Assembly (NCBI GenBank): GCA_008692225.1
Contig: VICG01000003.1
Span: forward strand, 140,001-204,000
DNA: 64,000 bases
Source: Monilinia fructicola
Taxonomy: Eukaryota; Ascomycota; Leotiomycetes; Helotiales; Sclerotiniaceae
Direction of reading: 5' to 3'
Below the pieces are notes generated by a model. The model made no database searches. It saw nothing but the letters and a program-made list of their open reading frames with translations, and was not told where the DNA came from. The position numbers and the translations under genes were made by a program. Positions 1 through 11,195 of the stretch are shown in pieces; the stretch's first letter is position 1; the number at the start of each line of letters is the position of its first letter.

Positions 1-1614
1 CTTTTATTTTATTATTTAATAGAATTTATATAACGGTCGTGTTACGACCGATACGGAAGGAGTCGGTCTTGGAGCCGACACTCTTGACGTGTCGACAAGG
101 ACGATATAGTTAGCATTGCTAATATTGTTAATAAAAGCAAACAGTATAAGCTTAGCTATAAATAGATAGTATTAAACAGTTTAATAAAGACTAGCTTTTA
201 TTACGATATACGTTTCTTACCAATTTAATAAGTTCAACTATAATATTCGTTAAACTATTTAATATTTATATATTTTATTATATTATTATTTATTTGATAT
301 TAGGCTTTATAATATAAAATATTTATAGTATATAGAAAAATACTAAATTTATAATACTTATAAACTTTATAAAATCATATTAAGGTTTCGTTAAATAATT
401 ATAAGTTATATTTTTGCGTATGCCTTTTTTAAAACCCGCTCGAGTATATATATTATACAAAAGTGATTATATAATTCTACTATATTAGAAGTAGGGAATA
501 GACCGAAGGTTTATTTTAATCCTTTAATACCGATCTTAGATATATAGAGTAGTTTATATTTCCATATCGAAAGTTATATATTGCTTTTTTATTATATATA
601 CTTCTTTTACTATTCTATAATAAAAGTAGAATCTTTTGATTTACTTAATTAAACCTATTATAATATTTATTACTCTTATTAGTAATCCTCATATATTACT
701 ACATAATTCAACCTCCGTAACAATTGTCACGATCACATACTAAAGCGAATTAATAGAGGTTAATTAACTAAAATCAGAAAGCTAAAAAAGGAAAAGATCT
801 TTAAAAGCCTTAAAGATCTCTTTTATATATAGTATTTCTTAGCGTGATAAGATATCATATATATGCTTAAGGCATATAATATTCGTTATAACAATATATA
901 AGTTATAAGGCGTTACGTTACGTAGAGAAGTATTTTCTAAAATAAAATAGGAAAATAAAAGAATTTTAAAGAATTTTAAAGAATTTTAAATTGTTTTTAA
1001 TAATATGATAATATTTATAATATTAAAATAAAGTTAATAATATTACAGTTAAATAAAACTAAAAAGTCGAATATTATTATAGTACTCATTAACTTATATT
1101 TAGCGAAAGGTATTTTTATATTAAAGTATACCCGTTTTACTTAAGATACTAATATACTATAAATAAATCTATAATAAAATATTAAAGATTTTTATTATAA
1201 AAATAAAAAATAAGGTTTTTATAAATTAAGAGAAATTACTTATAGAATTATATAATCTTAAGAATAATCATTTTTAATTCTATATATTTTATTATAAAAA
1301 TAATATAAAATATAATTCTTTAACTTTTATATCTAATATAATAACTCTAAAAGATTTGAAAAATAAATCGTAAATGTCTAATTATTTAATATTAAAACAA
1401 TTATTATTTACGCCATGTTTAATACTTTTATTATTATAAGAAATCTTATAATGCATCAAAGTAGATGAGTTTTAGAGTAGGCAGGATATAACTCAACTAG
1501 TACTATAATAGGATATTGATGTTTTAAAGCTAATATAATATTCTAGAGGGATTTTGTAATATAAACGCTAAGAAGCTTTTATTATTATATATATAGAATA
1601 TATATAGTATTAGG

Positions 1615-1671
1615 AGTTAAAAGGATTCTATCTAATTATAGTATATTATTATAATATTAATTACGTAGGGT
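1615..1671 (+). repeat. Direct repeat copy 1 (mutated), partner at 2800-2856
   Basis: This 57-base stretch matches 2800-2856 without gaps. Most differences are C-to-T or G-to-A in this copy (for example CCATCAT in the partner reads TTATTAT here), with a couple of transversions. Similarity extends about 18 bases upstream in both. One-sided transitions of this kind are the classic footprint of RIP. Confidence 0.6.
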
Positions 1672-2799
1672 AGTAAAAGTCAATACGTTCAAGTCGTTTT
1701 AATTGTCTATATAAAATATATGAAACATACCTTTAGTCACCTTTTGTCTAGTACTTGCTCCTTTATTTCATCTTATATATATAGTAGTCTAGTAGACATC
1801 ACTATTAACATACTCTAAAGCCACAAAGCGATATCAGACGTACCCTGGTTTGCCAAAGGTTTACGTCCATGAGGATCCTATTAGAAGACCCATTGGTTAA
1901 TTTTCCTATGACATTTGAACACGATGAAAGATTGTTATTTTCTCATGGTCAATGTTGTATATCGCATTCATTTTGATTAAACATCAGAGAACTAGATGAG
2001 TAACTTGCCTCTCTTACAGCTTAGCGAGAAATCACCGATTGAAAAGGGGCTGTGTTTCCAATGTAGGATCATCGTATAGTGTTACAATCATGTCATTTAT
2101 ATCTAGTACCATATTATATAATTATAATAATGTATGACTATGATACCTAAAATAATTCGTCAAAGTTGACCATGCCGGAATACAGTCTGATTCATAGAAA
2201 GTAGTAAAGCTAATTCTCATCATAACTATTTATGCTATCTATTTGTATGTTGCTGTTGTTTCGTTTCTGCCGAAACGTCGGCAACGTTGACTTTGTCATT
2301 CCTGCCGAGAGGCCGGCTGCGTTGCCGCCGTGCCTTCCGTGACGACCGTTATAGATTCTTAGGTAAGTTCATTACGTTTAGTTTATTACGCTTGATATAT
2401 TTAGGTATATTATAAGTTTATTAATATTAATCTTCATAGTAGAAGAAATGTAGAAGCTATTAAATCTTTCAAGTAATCAATGTATTATTATAACAAGGGA
2501 TAAGATGGAGAAAAAAGCGATTTACTTCAACGAAATAATAGAATAATCGGAAATGACGTTTGATAATAATGAAATACTGTTTACTATTATTCTTAAAATA
2601 AAGTTGATGATGTTGAAGTGAAGTGAAAATAAAGAGTTGAAAGAGGATTAATAATAGCATATTAATATTTGAAAGGTAATATAGTAGTACATTAAAACTA
2701 TTTTCGAACTAATAACCTAAAAGCATTCCAAAAGAATTTTGCAATGTGAAAGCTTAAGGTCAGATTTCCTTACGTGCTTAAAATATACACTACATCAAG

Positions 2800-2856
2800 A
2801 GTTAAGAGGATTCTATATAATTATAGTATACCATCATAATGTTGATTCCGCAGGGT
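2800..2856 (+). repeat. Direct repeat copy 2 (less mutated), partner at 1615-1671
   Basis: Gap-free partner of 1615-1671. It keeps the C and G residues that are T and A in copy 1, so it is closer to the ancestral sequence. No open frame runs through either copy. Confidence 0.6.
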
Positions 2857-3082
2857 CAATTCCAATAACCCTAGGTTTTCTCGAGTCTTGACAAATGACT
2901 GCATAGAGATTCTGGGACTTTGAAAATCAGAGACTAGTATTGTTCTTCATACAATCCAAGGTACTGTATCCAACTATTGTCATCAGTATACGTCAGTGAG
3001 ATGTTGATTGACATAAGCTCCAGAAGCTAGACGTGGTAAAAACTCCAATATATACCAACTCCCTAACTCAAGAGGCTGTTGT

Positions 3083-3290
3083 AGATGCATTGTTTTTATG
3101 GGAGGAAGGAGCGTGGTGTATAAGAATTGATGGAAGTAGTAGGAGGTTGTGGTTTGATGGGAGAAGTGTATTGCAGATGTATGGTTTTTATAGGAGGAAG
3201 GAGTATGGTATAGAAAGATGAATAGAAGTAACAGAAGGGTGTGATTTGGTAGATTCAGTGTTTCCATGAGAGGAAGGAGCAAAGGATGAA
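3083..3290 (+). repeat. Imperfect tandem repeat, about 2.5 units
   Basis: A purine-rich unit starting AGATGCATTG at 3083 recurs at 3175 (AGATGTATGG) and in part at 3251 (AGATTCAGTG). Each start is followed by a GGAGGAAGGAG-like core (AGAGGAAGGAG in the third). The spacings are 92 and 76 bases, so one unit has lost about 16 bases. Open frames across it on both strands are by-products of the purine/pyrimidine bias. Confidence 0.6.
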
Positions 3291-3398
3291 TGATAATAAC
3301 ACTCATAGAGGACCTGAACGTAGAACACTCTCCGTTTCGAACATTGAGATCCCCAGAAGTGCTATAGATCCAAATCTATCGAATAGTTGCAAACAACG

Positions 3399-4073
3399 AT
3401 GCTGATAATGAAGCTGCCAGAAATTTCCGAAGTTGTGAAGAAGAAGTTACATGACATGCGAACGTTGTTTGATATTATTCTCTTCTTGGCTGCTACTATT
3501 CTTAACTTCACCATCGCTGGTAAAGATGATTCTTGGGGTACTATTAGTACCAAAGTAATGCTTGCCCGTGTAAGTTTGAGAGCCTTTAATTCCTGATGTT
3601 CTAGATACTGATTTCACAAGCTTGCTTTGGGTATTTTCGCAGAAGGGATGATGATATTATGGCGCACCTGTACAAAGGGCAGTGGGTACGATTCGTACTT
3701 CCAGTGTCTGTTCACTGTTGTGCTTCTTGTGTTGGATATTATGTCCATCATATTTGCATTTGAGGAACAAGCTCAGACAAGAAAAGCCGGGCAATCTGTG
3801 GGAAGATTGGTCATGATATCCTTTTGTATTGGGTGGCTTGGCCTGATTCTACTCTTGATGGACTGCTGCCAATATCTTCATAATCTCTACAAATGGTGTA
3901 GATTTAGTACAGAGGAAAGGGAACAGATGAGATCCCAGAGGCCACCGTCAGACCAAGCCTCGCAGTCCCAAATCTATGAGGGCTCGCGAGCTCCCCCGTC
4001 CTCGCTTATCTCTCTCGCACCATCACGTCCCGGCATTGATACACGGCACCGAAGAGCATACCTCCCTAAGTAA
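3399..4073 (+). CDS. Small four-helix membrane protein, unknown function
   Basis: I do not recognise the family. Two exons fit: 3399-3569 and 3621-4073, joined in frame across a 51-nt intron (GTAAGT donor, CACAAG acceptor), giving about 207 residues. A TAG lies in frame just upstream, so the ATG at 3399 (or the one at 3408) is the start. Four hydrophobic helices are visible at roughly residues 20-38, 52-72, 84-106 and 120-142. A hydrophilic Ser/Pro/Arg-rich tail follows. The layout resembles small tetraspan or MARVEL-like membrane proteins, but no diagnostic motif is present. It stands alone between a tandem repeat and relic DNA, and codon use looks ordinary. The splice junction restores a continuous hydrophobic helix, which supports the model. 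Confidence 0.6.
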
Positions 4074-5494
4074 CCAAAAGCGCAGAAATAGTGACACTGG
4101 CACTCTTGCAGAGACTATGATACCGTGTTGGTAGTGCTCTACAGGACCTTACCTGGGGAAAAAGGTGTTGTGAACCTGAACACCATAAAAAATGGCGGTG
4201 GCCCAAGGCACTGTGTAACATAGTTGTATGACGTCCAGCCTGGGCCTGGCGTTTGCTTTCCGAACAAGTTCTGCCTTCACGTGGTGGAAAGTGTGAGTAG
4301 CCAGGGGTAATTGCCCAGTGAAACCAGAAGAACTTGGATTTTAATACTTTTTGTCACTTTTTCCGACTTCTTATGGAATTATTGGAACTTTTTGTGCAAT
4401 TTTTCCGCTCAGGTATCAACTGCTCATGCAAGTTTTACCACTTGGAAATCCTTATTGAGTCTCCTATGCTCATAAATCTCTCAATCAAGACCTCAACTTT
4501 GATTGATTTGCCATTTCCGAGGTTGAAGCCACATGCCAGTTACGGTCTTGATGATAGCCAGAAACTTTCCCTCACAGCTCACGCCTGCTCTTCAACACCC
4601 CCGAGCCTAACTAGATTAGGCAATAAGGTAGAGGCGGCAGCCAATTTCCAATCTATTGGTGACATCAACATTGGAAGATTGGCATTTTGTTATGGATCTT
4701 TGAGTAACTTAGACTTCAGCATCGGCTTTTCTCTGAACACTTGTGAGCACGTGTGTCATTTTTAACAAGTGTAGCCGAAATTGATGACGAATCTAGAAGC
4801 TCTGTCTTGCATTCCGCATGCCTCCATCGTCATTCCCCATATCCCTGGGTCCCCAATTATATCTACGATACAACTGCTGTCACTTGGTTTGAAGATATAT
4901 CTGGTATCCGTTTCTGAATCAAGAAAGAACGTGAATTAGGATGCAGAAAAGAGAAGCGAATAAGAAAGGAAGGAAAAACTACCTCGATTTGAATAACTTC
5001 TTTATATTGGTTCCTGTGAATTCGAAATACAATTACATGAGTAAGTTAAATGACTTACTATTAATCTCGAGGGACAGAGAAGTAAGTGGATTGCCCAATG
5101 AAGAGCTCTACCACTAAGCTAACCATACCCCTAAGGGCATAAGAGCCTACTATATGATATACTATACACCCAATCCATACTAGCATCACAACTGGGACTT
5201 CAAATTGAAGAGTAGAAAGTTTTTCGAGGGGCTAATACTACTAGTACCCCCACTTGGTACGTCCCTCCACGTGCCACTAGCTATTGAAATCTCGATTGAT
5301 AAATTCTGAGCACAATGAAATACACCATTCGACCATTGTACTTAGCTCTGGGCCACTTATTCTCTCTGGCACAGATATGGGTACATCTGTGAAGAAGCTT
5401 CAAGAGACTTTTCTCGACACATCAATATATATCCTCCAATAAAAGTCCCATACATCTTTTGTAGAAGGGGTATCATCATATAGAAACCTGCTGG
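4074..5494. other. Intergenic, no supported gene
   Basis: A 131-codon open frame from the ATG at 4373 to 4765 has no recognisable domain and no splice context. Read on the minus strand, about 5071-5135 holds a tRNA-like stretch with an A-box match (TAGCTTAGTGG). It has no convincing anticodon stem, T arm or acceptor stem, so I do not call a tRNA there. Confidence 0.4.
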
Positions 5495-6317
5495 TTGTTC
5501 AGACTGATCATGGAACAAACCTCGGACCTCGTCTATTTTTGGAAGGAGCGCTTTTACGTTCTATATTTCTTAAATCTCGGCATGCGATGTATGTATGTTA
5601 TGCAAATATGTTGGCACCTTTTGATGAGTACAGATCCCCAACTGGCCTCCACGTCCAACAGTTACATACTCATCGTCACCTGTATCCATAATGAAATATT
5701 CTGCTATATGATGAATCGATTGATCAACCGTGGCGTCATGCAGCAACTTCGAAGACGTCTCATCCAAAAGATTATTTTCAAAATCGAAGATGACCTCAAG
5801 GATATAGAATATACAACATGTCGGGACTTGAAAGATCATCGCGGAGTTTTTCAATATATCCCATGTCCTCGCATCCGCGCAAACAGGCTATGAAATTTAA
5901 CCTACCCGCCTTGTATAGCGAACTTGGCAAGGAATTCATGGATGGAGATAAACGACTTGAAAGAGCAGTTTCAGCGAGTGGAATGACGCTGGATCTAGAG
6001 AGTCAAAATGTTGAGTTTCGACAGCCATCCGATAGGCATCAATTTCGGAGAAATGCCGGTTTTTACGACTGTAAATGCGGAACACTGGGTTTCTCTTCAT
6101 CCGTGTGAGTATTTTCGCCCGGCGGTCTTTTCGCAGTATGGGGGCGCATCTCCGATATGTCCCTGAGCAAGAGAAAGCTCATTTCGAATGCTCGAAAGCA
6201 CGCATCGACGAAGAGATCAGCAAGATTCATGATTACCACCGAAGTTTAATCAGGAGGCGTCGATTCGAACCAATTGAGAAAGGCGTACTTTTGGAGGAGG
6301 CCTCTTATATGATATAG
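5495..6317 (+). pseudogene. Degraded coding stretch, family unknown
   Basis: Three plus-strand frames take turns being open and protein-like: about 5510-5890 (Lys/Arg-rich helix-like stretch around LKDIEYTTCRDLKDHRG), 5818-6108 (from an ATG), and 6075-6317 (charged, containing ARIDEEISKIHDYHRSL). A fourth protein-like run, ending near NAEHWVSLHPCEYFRP, sits around 6010-6150 in the first frame. The one GT-AG pair that could join the last two pieces (6105-6136) is only 32 nt, too short for a normal intron. I read this as one gene broken by indels, or as chance open frames. No family was recognised. Confidence 0.25.
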
Positions 6318-7165
6318 ACGATGTCACATATGGGACTGATTCCTAGGGATTTGAGAATGGGGTGCACTTTCTCTTTCGACCTGAGTGGGATCACACATAT
6401 CGTAGAACTACCATTGGGAAAGGAGGTGCTTGCACATCGAGGCTAGAATTGTCGACTCTATTACGGGATGTGCTTTGTATTTAACCCACATTCAAAGTCA
6501 CCATCATCAGTATATATCACCTCATATACCTTCGATTCGGTGATGGTACGCTACCTGGACGTGGAGTATTTGCCCTGTTAGGGCATTCACCCTATAAATC
6601 CAGCGCGTACAGGTTTTATTTACGGGTATTAGTCATACAATCGTTCTATGTAATCGTTCAAACTTGAAGTTAATCTTAATTCCAGATTATCATAACATTC
6701 AAGAATACAATAATTACAATAGAACTATGCTACAAATGACTCTCATTCCATTGAAAGTACAAAGAATTACTTTTATGCTGCGAAAATTGAAGATGTTCTA
6801 CTGTTATTCTATCAGATTTTATGATACAAAGATAGATTCTATAATATAGATTTTACTATTTCATTCTAGATATTGATTCTACTATTCTAGTGTAAACTCT
6901 ACCTTCCACCTTCTTTCACTATGATTAGATCCAACTTTCCGCTTCCTCCTACCATAGATCCTACCTCTGCTTCTTCCCTTCAAACCTTTTTCACTCTGCC
7001 TTCTTTTATCAGAGATTCTACCCTCCGTCTCCTGCCACCAGGGTGTCCAATCATGCGGCCATTTAAAGTCCGAACTGCAGTGCGAACGTCTAGTTCCCTT
7101 ATTTCGCAGTGGAGGTGTGAATTTGTTATATCGTACGTTTTTTGTTTGAAAGAAATAGTCTGTAG
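6318..7165. other. Intergenic, AT-rich, flank of transposon copy A
   Basis: Nothing coding is supported. The open frame at 6921-7238 runs into the transposon terminal repeat, so part of it is transposon DNA. Confidence 0.4.
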
Positions 7166-8617
7166 TAATCGAGCTCCCTGTATCATGCACGTCCCTGTAT
7201 CTTGCACGCTTTTCAAAAAATCGAAAATTAACAAATAAAATTAATTAATAAAAAACCTATTAATATTATAATATAAAATATAAATATTATATATTTTTAG
7301 TAATTTTAAATAATATTATAAAAAGAAAACTTGTAAAATTAAATGTATTTGAATATTAATTATAATTTTAAAAATGTATATTCAATTATTATAAAAAAAT
7401 TCAATAACTTTTTATAAATTGTAAAAAATAAATATTTTTATTTAAATAATATTTTTTTAAAATATAAAACTTTAAATTAATAGAAAAAACTAGAATTTTT
7501 TATAAATATTTAAAAATTATATTGAATATCATCTATTAAAAATTAATAATTAAAAAAATATTTATTAAATAGTTTTATTATAATAAATTAAAAGTAATTT
7601 AATAAAAGAAATAAAATATTATATATAAATATTGATTAAAAATTTTATATTTATTAAAAAAAATCAAGAGTTTTATGATAATAAAAATAAAGAATATATT
7701 ATAAAAATAAAAAAAAGCTTATTATCTTTATATTATATAATATATAATATTTCTTTTAACAAAAAATTTTGTTTTGTAATATATATAAATAAATTGAGAT
7801 TGTTATTAAAAAAATTTAAAAAAATATTATAAATTTAATTTAATATCGAATTTAAAGGATTTATTTTTTGATATTAGTATTATTTTTCGTATATTAATCG
7901 CTATAGAAAATCAACAATTTAAACTATAAAATTTTTATTTAAAACAATTATATAATTTTTTATTTTAAAAAACTTATATATAATAGATTTATAAGATAAT
8001 AAATACTATATATCATTTTTATATATAATATAATATATAATTATTTTCTTCAATTTTGATTTTACTTTATTTTTTATATTATTTAAAATTTTAAATAATC
8101 ATTTAAATTTAATTTAAAATAAGCTTTTTTAATTAAAATTATTTTATATAACTTTTTTTATATATTTATTTGATTAAGTTTTATACTTATTAATATTATT
8201 ATTATAAGATATTTTTTTAATTATTTTATTTTTGTATTAAATTTTCTTTATTTTTTATTTTTAAAATTCAATATAAAAATCAAATTATGATATTTTGAAG
8301 AAATTTAAGAAACAAAATCTTAAATTATAAATAATAAAAAATATTAAAAAATAAAATATAATCTTTAAAAATCTTATATTTTTTTATTTTATTAATAAAA
8401 TATTAATTCAACTTTTTTATTATTTTATTAATATTAATTTTAACATTATATAATATTTTATATTTAAAAAATTATTATTATAATCTATTTATTTTAATTT
8501 ATCATTATATAAATTTTCAGATCATTTTATTGATTAATTAATTTATAATTATTTATTTTCAAAAATGTTAAAAACGTGCAAGATACAGGGGCGTGCATGA
8601 TACAGGGAGCTCGGTTA
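7166..8617 (+). mobile_element. TIR DNA transposon relic, copy A (TA target)
   Basis: The element is bounded by inverted repeats of about 43 bp that begin TAAYCGAGCTCCCTG and is flanked by TA, as in Tc1/mariner-type insertions. Each terminus carries two tandem versions of one motif, CCCTGTATCATGCACG then CCCTGTATCTTGCACG, about 17 bp apart. The roughly 1.36-kb interior is extremely AT-rich and holds no recognisable transposase; the longest open frame (7632-7832) is Lys/Ile/Asn/Phe-rich noise. A second, inverted copy lies at 36744-38142. The size suits a mariner/Tc1 unit, but the superfamily rests on the TA target and terminal repeats only. The AT-rich interior with intact termini is best explained by RIP. 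Confidence 0.8.
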
Positions 8618-9788
8618 TGGTCTAAACTGTAGTGCCAAATTTGGTAACTTGGCCAGCGCAAGATAGCATCGTAGGATAGGATCGCAGAGAAGGATCATAG
8701 AAAAGGATTGTGGAAACTAGCAAATCAACGCTTTTTCGTATAAACTGCAATAAAAAAAGTCCGTAAACAGTTTAGACAGTTCGCTTATCAAAATATGAAC
8801 GGTCCACAGGTCTAGATAGTAAAACCCACGAAGTCCAAAAACTCCCTCCAATCCATCCAACCCATCCAATTCTCTATATTTAGGATATAAAACGACGAAC
8901 TTCAGCTTGTTTCTCCTTTACTCCACAACCTTACATTTTACAATTGTTTCGATTTCCAAGTAGGTATTGACAATAAAACTTCAAATTTCAACATCAGAAC
9001 GTGAAGATTGAGTATATACTAGACACAACCAAGCTTAGGATCCAGTCATTTAAAGATTGACGCAATATACACTAGCGCCTTTGCTAATATTATTAAATAT
9101 ATCTCCTAGATTTGCACTTAGCTATCAATGATATACAATAATACGAGAGATCTTGACTTTGAAAAATACCAATGGGTTTGTATAAAACTCGCATATTGAA
9201 GGACGGACAGAGAAGGCTTTCAGGTTTCTCGCTCGTTTGTACATCCAAGCTCCTTTTCACATATATTCGAGTCTAGCAATAAACCTTACATCTCCGTTAT
9301 CCATCACCCAAAAGTCATCATACTGGCTTACGAGAGTGATCATTTGCTAAAATAGAGCTTTGCGCTTGCCTCTGTTCCGAAAATGGATCTGATGTGAGAT
9401 ATCGCTTATCAATGCATGCCATTACAAGCTTTTCTTATTCACTTGAATAAATTGCGTTTGATTGGTAAAGTCAATATCCCAAAGAAGAAATTGTAAAGAA
9501 ATACAAGTGCGACTATGTACATGCAAGACTGATTCTCTCGAGACATTCTATTTTACCGAGGTTTTGAAAAAGTTCACTGCCACCAAGTGAGTGGTTATAC
9601 TTGATGGACTATCTTCATGCAATATCATGACGAGCTTGGTTTGCCATGTGATCAGTACCTTGGTAGTTCTATTAAGATGTTGTATCACCCCAGCCACAAA
9701 TAAAATCTTCATCACAAGCTATTTGGTCTTTCTCCCAACAGCTATCTAATCGACTCTATAGCATACCCAGTACGGCCAGAATAACACC
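8618..9788. other. Intergenic, upstream of the TLC gene
   Basis: Moderate GC, no supported coding frame. It probably contains the promoter and 5' leader of the gene at 9789. The stretch at 8840-8930 is C/T-rich and ends near a TATAAAA-like string (8888), but no start site can be fixed. Confidence 0.4.
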
Positions 9789-10845
9789 ATGTATGAATAT
9801 TTCGTCTCGCTTATCCGAGGTAGTCCATTGAAGTCCTCCTTTGAACCAGTAGGGGAAATTTTAGGACTTCCTCACCTCCCAACCCACATCCACCTACTTC
9901 TTTCATTGCTCTTCCTATACCATCTAATCTACAACCACATATCCCCCGCAGTTTCCACTTATCTGTTTCCAAAGATATACCCACCTCTATGCCACAAAGA
10001 CAAGGTTGACTGGGATGGCCACATCGTATCACTGGTTCAGTCAATCATCAACAGCTATGTATCAGTATCCGTTTTACTGTACGATACCGAGAGAAGTGCC
10101 ATGACATGGCAAGAGCGTGTATGGGGATATAGTGAAGGTTCCAACATCGCCCTTGGAGTAGCTAACGGATATTTTGTCTGGCATGCGATTATGATGTGTG
10201 TAAATACAAAAATATGTATGGCTGGAGTATGGTGGCTCATGGGCTTGCATGTTTAGCTATCATGCTTCCTGGCTGGGTACATCTTCCTCATCCAGATTGT
10301 GGCCCACCTACTTGACACCTCAGCAGCTAACGAAACTCAGAGCCCAGCATTTAACTATTATGCCGCCGCTGGCATCTCATTTTGAACTCTCAAATATATT
10401 CATGAACATCCATCGCTATACAGTGAAACTTGGCTACGATTATTCATTCGTCCAGCTCATCAACGCATTTATCCTCACAATAGTGTTTGTTTTTAGTCGA
10501 CTTGTGTTTGGCCAATACACCGCGTTTATGCTTTTTACAGATTTATGGAAAGCAATAACAAAAGAGACGGATAGTGTTGTGATAAAAGTTCTTTGTCTCG
10601 ATGGAACAGCGGGGTGTACGCAGCAGGGACCATTCAAGATGAGTATATGGATTGCGGCTATTCATGTAACCACGAATTTGACATTCATTGCACTTAATTG
10701 GTATTGGTTTTGGGGAATCATGAACTTGTTAAGACGGCGTATTACTCGATGGAGGGGTGCAAAATTGAAGGAGACAGAAGGAGATGACTATTATCCGTCG
10801 CTGAAAGATCTTCTCGTGATGGGAGAGAAGTCAAAAGCTTCGTGA
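9789..10845 (+). CDS. TLC-domain membrane protein, frame-disrupted
   Basis: The fold is that of TRAM/LAG1/CLN8 (TLC) proteins: a hydrophobic N-terminal helix (residues 35-55), the segment KVDWDGHIVSLVQSIINS, then a FVWHAIMM helix. Next come an AHGLACL element, FELSNIFMNIHRY, QLINAFILTIVFVFSRLVFG, and a last helix with WYWFWGIMNLLRR. Family members are ER or plasma-membrane proteins acting on lipids; the substrate here is unknown. The ATG at 9789 precedes a plausible N terminus. The frame is open to 10200, resumes at 10257-10382 and then shifts by one to run 10382-10845. The last shift lies in a T4 run (10380-10383). Between 10200 and 10256, either a 57-nt GTAAAT...TTTAG intron is removed in frame, or two one-base shifts connect a TLC-like segment lying inside it. 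Sequencing error and real disruption cannot be told apart here. Confidence 0.65.
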
Positions 10846-11195
10846 ATTACAGGCGACTCGGGTTAATGATCAATGGCTACCTAGCTAGTCATATATGGAT
10901 TATATACTATAGATTTCAAACGGAAAGCTGATCATGCAGGTTACTTGTGATAGTATCATAGGCGCTACTCAGATGTCATATATCTGAGAGATTAAGTTTC
11001 ATGTTGGAAATTCAATCAATATAAAAGATTCAACACACGCGAGAGATTTAGGTGATATGAGAGATTCAATCTATGTGGGAGATCGAAGTCTTTTTGGCTC
11101 GCTTTATTCGTTCAAATCTTGTATCTGAGCTTGAGAGGTCAACTTTGAACCTCTCGGCAATCAATCTGGAAGTTTATTTATGAATAAAGCCCAGT
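10846..11195. other. Convergent intergenic gap
   Basis: This is the 3' space between the TLC gene and the MFS gene. It holds only repeated GAGAGATTYA-like strings (10985-11080); no gene or clear terminator is visible. Confidence 0.4.

Larger units (their letters stand above)
1..2980. repeat. AT-rich, RIP-like relic DNA without genes
   Basis: Almost entirely A and T with stop codons in every frame, apart from a short GC-richer island near 2255-2350. No coding frame can be supported. A perfect 7-bp inverted repeat with a 3-base loop lies at 34-50 (CGGTCGT, loop, ACGACCG). The string ACGACCGTTATA recurs near 2340, and a relative (GTAACGACCGTCATAG) occurs near 53703. This suggests fragments of one dispersed element, perhaps long-terminal-repeat ends. 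No reverse transcriptase or integrase is readable, so the element class is a guess. Confidence 0.5.

Noticed and set aside
2983..3306. 107-codon minus-strand frame rich in Leu, His and Tyr
   Set aside because: It runs through the purine-rich tandem repeat at 3083-3290, which removes stops on one strand.
4373..4765. 131-codon plus-strand open frame
   Set aside because: No domain, no signal, no splice context; composition does not distinguish it from chance.
5071..5135. tRNA-like sequence on the minus strand (A-box TAGCTTAGTGG)
   Set aside because: No acceptor stem pairing, no convincing anticodon stem and no B box, so at most a tRNA relic. A similar GGTTAGCTTAGTG string at 62142-62154 also lacks the rest of a tRNA.
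6105..6136. GT-AG pair that would join two frames of the degraded gene
   Set aside because: 32 nt is below the usual lower limit for fungal introns.
6882..7238. Overlapping open frames on both strands
   Set aside because: They extend into the GC-rich terminal repeat of transposon copy A; no family motif.
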